Source: a bacterium (GTDB taxonomy: Bacteria; SM23-31; JAUVVT01). From it: a DNA stretch of 7,980 nt. Location: contig JAUWXV010000172.1 in NCBI GenBank assembly GCA_030616165.1, positions 1 through 7,980 on the forward strand, given 5' to 3'. Below are positions 1-4,736 of this stretch, in pieces (within the stretch, counting starts at the first letter, position 1; the number at the start of each line of letters is the position of its first letter). Made by a program: the position numbers and the translations under genes. A model generated the notes under the pieces. That model was not told the DNA's origin. It made no database searches and saw nothing but the letters and a program-made list of their open reading frames with translations.

Positions 1-29
1 CTCTGTTTGGGAACATAAAGTGCAAAAAA
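1..29. repeat. 29-bp direct repeat, copy A (cut by window edge)
   Basis: These 29 bases are identical to 726-754. In the second copy the sequence starts in the loop of a perfect inverted repeat (arms 716-725 and 731-740). Here the window opens exactly at that loop, so the left arm probably lies just outside. The two copies are 725 bp apart and bracket the small membrane-protein gene. I read them as dispersed palindromic repeats or as the ends of a small mobile unit; the sequence does not decide which. Confidence 0.75.
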
Positions 30-81
30 TCAAAAAACTCAAAAATCGAACCCATGACCTTTCGACCGACTCAATGCGATG

Positions 82-88
82 GTTAGAT
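82..88 (-). other. attC-like box downstream of the membrane-protein gene
   Basis: On the minus strand this heptamer reads ATCTAAC, matching the integron attC box RYYYAAC (GTTRRRY on the other strand). It lies exactly 20 bases past the stop of the 135-residue gene, the same spacing as the GCCTAAC box after hicA. Both continue as CTAACCA. The partner half of an attC would fall in 1-60 or beyond the edge, and I see no clear partner in the window. A seven-base degenerate match is weak alone; the matching spacing is what makes it worth recording. Confidence 0.2.
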
Positions 89-108
89 GTCTATTTGAGA
101 AGCTGTGT

Positions 109-516
109 TCATTCACAAATATGAGCTAGCATCTCAGACGAGAAAAAATGAGCAAGCACCGCCGCAAAGGTGGTTCCGATAGTCAGCAACAGCCACCGCC
201 AACGCAACCAATCGTCACGAAAGCTGGAAAGTTGAACAAAGATATCGACTAAGTAAGCAGCACAATAGCAAACATTGGCAAAGATGGCTAGCACAAATAC
301 CTGCAAGATGTTGTCCCATGCAATGAGCGACTTTGAGCTAGGCAATGATAAAATGAAATGAACAAGCACGACAACTATAAGGACCAAGTTATAGAAGATT
401 CGGCGTGGCTCCCAATAACGCAGGGCTGCCGTCACGAATTCTCCAATACGAGACAAAGAAATTGATTTGTCGGACAAAGAAGATTTATCTACATCATTAG
501 ATTGATCCGAGTTCAT
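109..516 (-). CDS. Conserved small three-helix membrane protein of unknown function
   Basis: The product has 135 residues. A polar N-terminus (about 1-25, rich in Ser and Asp) is followed by three hydrophobic segments near residues 40-58, 70-95 and 107-125. Charged or aromatic patches separate them, notably LRYWEPRRIFYNL before helix 1 and SSFRDDWLRWRW before helix 3. I recall similar hypothetical proteins with the RYWEPRR and CYCAAY motifs, but none with a known function, so none is given. The ATG at 516 is preceded by AAAAGGAG with six bases between GGAG and the start, a strong ribosome binding site. A sigma-70-type promoter lies about 100 bp upstream (621-649) and closely resembles the hicBA promoter. 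It sits between two copies of a 29-bp repeat and looks like an accessory gene. The stop is TGA. Confidence 0.7.
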   Translation of the reverse strand: MNSDQSNDVDKSSLSDKSISLSRIGEFVTAALRYWEPRRIFYNLVLIVVVLVHFILSLPSSKSLIAWDNILQVFVLAIFANVCYCAAYLVDIFVQLSSFRDDWLRWRWLLLTIGTTFAAVLAHFFSSEMLAHICE

Positions 517-579
517 TTAGCACTCCTTTTCGGTTGGTTGTTCTTGATACACCTAACTATTAATTAACTTAACAATTAT

Positions 580-714
580 TCGCTGATTATACATTAGTTA
601 ATGAGTGTTAACTCAATAAAAAAATACCATATTAACCTCTGAAAGTCAAGTAAATTATTTTATTCATTCAGATTAATATTTAATAATAACAAAGAGTTAA
701 GATAATTTTAATCC
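580..714 (-). repeat. Promoter/leader duplication, copy 1
   Basis: This AT-rich stretch upstream of the membrane-protein gene aligns by eye over most of its length with 1453-1588 upstream of hicB. Shared blocks are AACTCAATAA, AAAGTCAAG and TAATAATAACAA, in the same order and nearly the same spacing, and both end in AATCC. Copy 2 differs by a 17-bp insertion containing a palindrome and by small indels. The distance to the start codon is similar in both. The homology therefore covers promoter and 5' leader but not the coding regions. Confidence 0.6.
621..649 (-). promoter_or_regulatory. Sigma-70-type promoter of the 135-aa membrane protein gene
   Basis: The minus strand reads TTGACT (649-644), a 17-bp spacer, then TATTTT (626-621). 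T/A-rich DNA lies upstream. Transcription would start near 613, giving a leader of roughly 95 bases with short inverted repeats (for example GAGT/ACTC around 603-614). The same arrangement recurs before hicB, which supports a functional element. Confidence 0.6.
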
Positions 715-715
715 T

Positions 716-754
716 TGTTCCCAAACTCTGTTTGGGAACATAAAGTGCAAAAAA
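716..754. repeat. Perfect inverted repeat plus 29-bp direct repeat, copy B
   Basis: TGTTCCCAAA (716-725) and TTTGGGAACA (731-740) are perfect 10-bp inverted arms around the loop CTCTG. From the loop to 754 the sequence equals 1-29. I recall similar TTCCCAAA...TTTGGGAA palindromes as dispersed repeats in many bacterial genomes. No T-run follows the hairpin on the minus strand, so it is not a typical terminator. It abuts the end of leader copy 1 and so marks a junction between blocks. Confidence 0.8.
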
Positions 755-913
755 AACTCCGTTTTGAAATTCTCCTTGTAACTATTCACCTTCAAGTGTT
801 ATGTATTTATATTTTTATATTTGATGTTTTTTGAAGTTGCTATTTGATTATATATTCAGAATTAAGCGGGTTCGGATAATTCTCATATAATACAATAAAT
901 AATGTTTGTCCCG
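741..913. other. Non-coding AT-rich spacer
   Basis: I see no supportable gene here on either strand. A 30-codon GTG-started minus-strand frame (about 790-698) runs through the palindrome and is most likely chance. The segment separates the attC-like structure after hicA from the palindrome before the next promoter. Confidence 0.5.
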
Positions 914-1007
914 GTAAAACGAGTGTAAATCACAAAATTTTACCAGTAGCGGTTCTTACTGAAAAAAGCGCCCGCTTGTCGTGGTTCGGTGCATTGACTG
1001 GTTAGGC
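914..1007 (-). other. attC-like imperfect hairpin downstream of hicA (degenerate)
   Basis: Read on the minus strand, the site opens with GCCTAAC (1007-1001; attC box RYYYAAC) and continues CAGTCAATGCACC. About 94 bases on it closes with GTGATTTACACTCGTTTTAC. The arms pair imperfectly (AGT/ACT, AAT/ATT, CAC/GTG, with AAC/GTT at the core), leaving bulged bases, as attC sites do. An inner 5-bp stem forms between 972-976 and 948-952. The closing box is GTTTTAC rather than GTTRRRY, so the site would be degenerate. It starts 20 bases after the hicA stop, where a gene cassette carries its attC. No integrase is present in the window. Confidence 0.3.
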
Positions 1008-1027
1008 AAAATAATAAACAATATATT

Positions 1028-1207
1028 TCATTTGAGACTAAGTTGTTTTCTAATCAATTCACAGAGGCTATTTTTGATTTCTGAATGACGCGGGACTGGT
1101 GCTTTCTTGCCATTGTTAGGATTTGTGTATATATCGTGATTACTGCCACGGCGTTTCAGATAGCAACCTGCTTTCGCTAATTCTCGAATGAAATCGCGTC
1201 GTTTCAT
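1028..1207 (-). CDS. hicA: HicA-type mRNA interferase toxin
   Basis: The product has 59 residues, a usual HicA size. HicA toxins are ribosome-independent RNases with a double-stranded-RNA-binding-like fold and one catalytic histidine. Visible family features are the N-terminal MKRRDFIRELAKAG helix, the motif GSNHDIY (residues 21-27) with the catalytic-type His24, and VPRHSEIKNSL followed by a basic C-terminal helix. The usual GSHH has Asn in its first His position, while the presumed catalytic His is kept. The ATG overlaps the hicB stop by four bases (ATGA, 1207-1204), indicating translational coupling; only a weak purine-rich ribosome binding site lies inside hicB. The order antitoxin-then-toxin is reversed from Escherichia coli hicAB but common elsewhere. 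The stop is TGA. The frame looks intact. Confidence 0.88.
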   Translation of the reverse strand: MKRRDFIRELAKAGCYLKRRGSNHDIYTNPNNGKKAPVPRHSEIKNSLCELIRKQLSLK

Positions 1208-1410
1208 ACTTCAACTTCTAATTCTTTCGTATGAACTTCAGGGTGGGGGACTTTTTCCTCCTCAGATATCATGAGTTGATAGGCATTCCTGATGTTTTCT
1301 TCTAATTCTTGGAGTGTTTCTCCTTGACTGAATACACCCGGAATTTCTTTAAGCCTACCAACATACCAGCCCTCATCTATCCAATACTCAAGCGTAAAAT
1401 GTCTTAGCAT
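1204..1410 (-). CDS. hicB: HicB-family antitoxin (short form)
   Basis: This 68-residue protein has the partial RNase H-like fold signature of HicB antitoxins: a strand FTLEYWIDEGWYVGRLKEIPGV split over residues 5-26, then FSQGETLQELEENIRNAYQLM. HicB binds HicA and blocks its RNase site. Longer HicB proteins add a C-terminal helix-turn-helix or ribbon-helix-helix domain for autoregulation. Here the protein ends shortly after the conserved helix with an acidic tail (EVHTKELEVEV), leaving no room for one. The ATG at 1410 follows AGGAGG (1426-1421) with a 10-base gap. A promoter with TTGACT and TAAGTT lies about 90 bp upstream, and a palindrome falls in the leader. The stop overlaps the hicA start by four bases, forming a two-gene operon. 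Confidence 0.88.
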   Translation of the reverse strand: MLRHFTLEYWIDEGWYVGRLKEIPGVFSQGETLQELEENIRNAYQLMISEEEKVPHPEVHTKELEVEV

Positions 1411-1478
1411 ATTCGCTGTTCCTCCTAATATAAGAACTCAATCATAATTTATTACATATTCATTAGTAAATAATTGGT

Positions 1479-1499
1479 TTATCCGCCTCTGGCGGATAA
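1479..1499. repeat. Perfect 9-bp-arm palindrome in the hicB leader
   Basis: TTATCCGCC (1479-1487) and GGCGGATAA (1491-1499) flank the loop TCT. The GC-rich core 1482-1496 is flanked by TA on both sides, while the matching place in leader copy 1 has a single TA before ACTCAAT. This fits insertion of a small dispersed palindrome at a TA. It lies just after the predicted transcription start, so the hicBA mRNA would begin with a stable hairpin. No U-run follows, so it is unlikely to be a terminator. Confidence 0.75.
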
Positions 1500-1508
1500 C
1501 TCAATAAT

Positions 1509-1537
1509 AACTTACCACATTTACCATCAAAAGTCAA
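1509..1537 (-). promoter_or_regulatory. Sigma-70-type promoter of hicBA
   Basis: The minus strand reads TTGACT (1537-1532), a 17-bp spacer and TAAGTT (1514-1509). It is homologous to the promoter at 621-649, with identical -35 box and spacer length and several shared spacer bases. The predicted start is near 1502, about 90 bases before the hicB ATG. No operator beyond the nearby palindrome is apparent. Confidence 0.6.
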
Positions 1538-1639
1538 GCAAATATATTTAAACTAAAATCTAATAATAACAACAGCATAAGGTAATCCCCCCACTCCCGA
1601 AAATAATCCCATATATCTATGTATCAAATCCCCATTTCA

Positions 1640-4336
1640 TCATTCATCTCCCCCCAAACCCACCCTCACAGGCCCCATCAGCCCCGAAGGCAGTGGCTCC
1701 CACCCGGAAGCATCAAACCGTTTATAATCTATATTAACAAAAAAATATTTCCTCCATTCCTCACCTCTCCTGTCGAGTTCAATAATCCTATTCGCCATAA
1801 GATTTCTCACTTTTATCTGCATAATATTTTCACCCTGCCTGCTCTTATCTGTTATATCCAGTGTATAGGGCGTAGTCCATACCGCACCTGCAAACTCTCC
1901 GTTAACAAAAATTTCAGCAGATTCATGCATTTCACCCAGATTCAAAGTAACTCTCTTCCCTGTATCATCGTCAGCAATTTCAAAACTTGTCTGGTATTCC
2001 ATCTCTCCTGAAAACAATTCAGTTTCTTTCCAATCTGTCCATGACACCAATTGCGATATACTTTTAGAATGCTCTTCACCATCATAATCCTGCCACGATA
2101 CCTTCCAGGGACCTTTGAGCGGAATTTCCGAAACAGATGCCATACTTTTCTCTGATTGAATATAATCATATCTGTTATTTTTATCTGCCAATAAAAGAAG
2201 AGTTGATTGCGGTTCCATCTTTAAATGGATTTCAATCCCTTTATTATTATTCAGTGTCTCTGCTTTATAAATCTCACCTGTTAAAGGTTCTCCAATAATA
2301 ACCGCATTCCCGTCACAATTCAAACTTATCCATTTATCAATATTCTTATCACTAAAATTTTTCATATAATAAAGTTTACTGTCAGAATTACGCAGCCGAA
2401 TAAATTTCAAACTTTCATCAATAAATTTCTCATTTTCTATTTTTAATCTCATAAGAACTTCGGGAAGTTCATCAACAGAATTAACGAGAAAAAGTGATTC
2501 ATACTTTTCAGAATATTCCTCTAAAATTTCGCTCTCAGATTCTTCCTGAATACTATCCGGCGAACCTCTTTCAACAGCCGAGGGAATATTTCCTATGAAA
2601 ATAATATTTACTCCTTCATCGAGTAATTGTCTGACTTTCTTTAATGTTTTTTCTTCAATAAATTGCGCCCCGGCAAATATGAGCGCCTTATAACGCATAT
2701 CACCGCATAGTATATCTCTTTTATTTGCCGCAAGCATTTCAGTAATGACTTTATCGGAAACATAATCAAACTGCCATCCTCTTTCTTGCAGCATATTGGC
2801 TGTTTCCCAGGTCAATCCTGCTGCTCTTTGAAACGAACCTTTTGCGAAATTGACTCCCAAAAATTGCAGCAAATCAGCCGCCCTTGGATTATCATGCCAC
2901 ACGTCATGCATCGGAAAATAAAGCATCACATCAGCATCAAATTGATTTGCCTGTAAGGCAGACTGAATTCGTCCAATGTATTCATTTAGATAATGCACAT
3001 GCGGCCACCATGTGTTTGTTTCTCCGGCATGAGTCGAAGCATAAAAAACAGCTCCCGGGAAACTATCCCCGGGTTGACTGAAAGGAACACCATGATAGAA
3101 AATATGATTAATACCTGCAAGAAAAAATTTATCAACACTTTTTTTCATCCTGTCGAGACTGACCTGAAAATGTTCATCAAGCCAGGTAAATGTTTCGGAC
3201 GAACAAAACTTCTTTCCATAAAGGTGGGCTGCCGAAGAAGCAAACTTCCCGAAAAGTATATCAATCTCTTCTCTTCCGAACCCTTCCGTCTCGGGAATGT
3301 CAGATATACCATAAAGGTCGACAAGATTCCCCGGAGCACCGTGTGCTTGAAATCTGTTTTGCATGTGATTCTTATGTGACCATTCAGTCCAGGGAATACA
3401 AAATTGTTCCACGTACAGCGAATATACAGTCTCTCTATAATCATGGAGTAATTTTCGCCTTATTTTTGAGTCTGTTTTGTCAATTAAAATCGGGATATAA
3501 TTTCTGAGGTCATATCCATGAAGACTATGAAATGCCGTAAAAAGTTCGGGTGTCCAGTTTGCATTGTAAACTTCGTATGAATCGTTAAAGTTACATCTCG
3601 GTCTCATTTGACCGATGTTGTTGTTTAATTCGTTAAAAGGCTGAACGTAATTGTCAAAAGCAGAACGTGAAAAATGGTCGAGTACACCTCCTTCCGAGCC
3701 AACGGTTGCACGCTTTACCTGCTGACCGGTATATCCAATCTTAACTGCATAAACCCTCCATCTGCCCGGGGGAATTGTCCAGTATTTTTGACCGTTATCT
3801 TTTTTAAACTCCAGAATCTCCCCTTTAACGGAAGGCTCATCCCGGGGAACCAGAATCACTGATTCTATAGGCTCCTTTGAATCATCAATAATTTTCCTTT
3901 CAGTATCACTTTCAGAATATACAGATTGTGTAACCTCCAACTTACGTGCTGCATTCTGCGGTTCCAGCCAGGGACCTCCAAAGGGCCAGCCGCTTCCTAA
4001 TGTTAAATCCACGCCAATTCCCAATCGCTCAGCTTCTTTAAGCGTAAAAAGAAAAACCTCCCCCCATCTTTTTGATAAATATGTTATTGGTTTTATCGGA
4101 GAATCCTTTTCGGGATAAATCGGCTGGATTTCAACACCTCCAAAGCCTGCTTTTTTCAATTCCTTTAATTGACGGGATATTTCACTCTCGTTTACACTGC
4201 TTCCCAGCCACCACCATCTCGCCCAGGGCTTCGCTTGAGAATCAATGTTGTCCCAGTGAAAAGGATGACCTGTCTCTATGTTCTTTGAACATGAGAATAA
4301 TACAATAAACAATATAAATATTCCTTTAATTCGCAT
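1640..4336 (-). CDS. GH106-type alpha-L-rhamnosidase-like lipoprotein
   Basis: The product has 898 residues, near the usual GH106 range. GH106 enzymes are inverting, calcium-dependent exo-alpha-L-rhamnosidases acting on pectic rhamnogalacturonans and other rhamnose-rich glycans. A hydrophobic start ending in the lipobox LFSC (Cys16) marks a lipoprotein on the periplasmic or outer-membrane side. Family-like elements follow in order: ARWWWLGSSV (39-48) opening the barrel, GGVEIQPIYP (66-75), LGSGWPFGGPWL (113-124), DIPETEGFG (346-354) and SSETFTW (379-385). The glutamates at 349/351 and 381 are the best catalytic candidates. A Rossmann-like segment covers about 540-640. A C-terminal GH2-like sugar-binding beta-sandwich (about 735-890) holds VNGEFAGAVWTTPYTLDI (811-828). 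The ATG at 4336 follows AGGA with six bases between. The frame is intact and ends in TGA. Exact substrate is unknown; GH106 is inferred from motifs. Confidence 0.85.
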   Translation of the reverse strand: MRIKGIFILFIVLFSCSKNIETGHPFHWDNIDSQAKPWARWWWLGSSVNESEISRQLKELKKAGFGGVEIQPIYPEKDSPIKPITYLSKRWGEVFLFTLKEAERLGIGVDLTLGSGWPFGGPWLEPQNAARKLEVTQSVYSESDTERKIIDDSKEPIESVILVPRDEPSVKGEILEFKKDNGQKYWTIPPGRWRVYAVKIGYTGQQVKRATVGSEGGVLDHFSRSAFDNYVQPFNELNNNIGQMRPRCNFNDSYEVYNANWTPELFTAFHSLHGYDLRNYIPILIDKTDSKIRRKLLHDYRETVYSLYVEQFCIPWTEWSHKNHMQNRFQAHGAPGNLVDLYGISDIPETEGFGREEIDILFGKFASSAAHLYGKKFCSSETFTWLDEHFQVSLDRMKKSVDKFFLAGINHIFYHGVPFSQPGDSFPGAVFYASTHAGETNTWWPHVHYLNEYIGRIQSALQANQFDADVMLYFPMHDVWHDNPRAADLLQFLGVNFAKGSFQRAAGLTWETANMLQERGWQFDYVSDKVITEMLAANKRDILCGDMRYKALIFAGAQFIEEKTLKKVRQLLDEGVNIIFIGNIPSAVERGSPDSIQEESESEILEEYSEKYESLFLVNSVDELPEVLMRLKIENEKFIDESLKFIRLRNSDSKLYYMKNFSDKNIDKWISLNCDGNAVIIGEPLTGEIYKAETLNNNKGIEIHLKMEPQSTLLLLADKNNRYDYIQSEKSMASVSEIPLKGPWKVSWQDYDGEEHSKSISQLVSWTDWKETELFSGEMEYQTSFEIADDDTGKRVTLNLGEMHESAEIFVNGEFAGAVWTTPYTLDITDKSRQGENIMQIKVRNLMANRIIELDRRGEEWRKYFFVNIDYKRFDASGWEPLPSGLMGPVRVGLGGDE

Positions 4337-4639
4337 AGCAAATCCTGTTTTTATTAAAAGTGCCGCTCACAAAACTCTTAAGTTATTATTTGATAATAAA
4401 TCACAGAGGTGATGAAATTTCACTGCAAAACAAATTTTTTATAATTGCCTGTTAGTTCATTCCTACGTGCATGTGAATGATAGAGGTTATTTGCATTGTT
4501 CTATTCATATTTATGACATACACAATATTAACTATTAATGCCGCTAAGTAGTGACATATTGTATTTATTTTACCAAGGATAATAAGGTTTCATAGAAATA
4601 CTTTTTAAAAATAATAAAAAATATCATTCAAGAGTTGTC
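4337..4639. other. Intergenic region upstream of the rhamnosidase-like gene
   Basis: This AT-rich stretch contains no gene I can support. It must hold the promoter of the minus-strand gene starting at 4336, but I find no convincing -35/-10 or Bacteroidota-type pair. Small symmetrical elements are present: TTATTA/TAATAA (4383-4399), ATCAC/GTGAT around AGAG (4400-4413) and TGAAATTTCA (4413-4422). They could be operator half-sites, but short symmetries are expected by chance in such DNA. Confidence 0.4.
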
Positions 4640-4659
4640 ATTCCCATGAAAACGGGAAT
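4640..4659. repeat. Small palindrome ATTCCC-N8-GGGAAT
   Basis: ATTCCC and GGGAAT are separated by eight bases and preceded by GTC. This arrangement equals the pattern of the neisserial dRS3 element and of similar repeats elsewhere. The palindrome at 7694-7711 also follows GTC and has a CCC/GGG core, so both may belong to one loose family. Relationship to dRS3 by descent is not implied. Confidence 0.6.
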
Positions 4660-4685
4660 TCATAAAAATAAAATTTATAATAGTA

Positions 4686-4706
4686 GGGGCAAACGGCGTT
4701 TGCCCC
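4686..4706. repeat. 9-bp-arm palindrome after the TPR gene (possible terminator)
   Basis: GGGGCAAAC (4686-4694) and GTTTGCCCC (4698-4706) flank the loop GGC. The hairpin begins about 30 bases after the stop of the minus-strand TPR reading frame. On that strand it is followed by TACTATTATAAATTTTA, which is T-rich without a clean U-run. It could act as a terminator, but it also resembles dispersed GGGGCAAAC-type palindromes, so I class it as a repeat. Confidence 0.65.
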
Positions 4707-4736
4707 CACAAAGCTAGTAATAAATACCAATCATCT

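Larger units (their letters stand above)
1453..1588 (-). repeat. Promoter/leader duplication, copy 2
   Basis: This copy, upstream of hicB, matches 580-714: blocks AACTCAATAA, AAAGTCAAG and TAATAATAACAA recur in order, and both end in AATCC. It carries the 1482-1498 insertion absent from copy 1 and lacks about eight bases near 1555. The homology stops about 50 bases from the end of the rhamnosidase-like gene, which may be the edge of the accessory block. Confidence 0.6.

Noticed and set aside
30-108. Minus-strand GGTCATGGGTTCGATT resembles a tRNA T-arm
   Set aside because: The T-stem does not pair, and no matching acceptor, D or anticodon stems can be folded around it.
698-790. 30-codon GTG-started minus-strand frame preceding the membrane-protein gene
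   Set aside because: It is built from the palindrome and A/T tracts, has no recognisable motif and is most likely chance.
1479-1499. Rho-independent terminator for the rhamnosidase-like gene
   Set aside because: No U-run follows the hairpin, and it lies beyond the hicBA promoter, after the predicted hicB transcription start.
1619-2011. Plus-strand reading frame opposite the 3' end of the rhamnosidase-like gene, and other frames within 1942-4308
   Set aside because: They are antisense or out-of-frame shadows of one strong 898-codon gene, with no domains and no ribosome binding sites.
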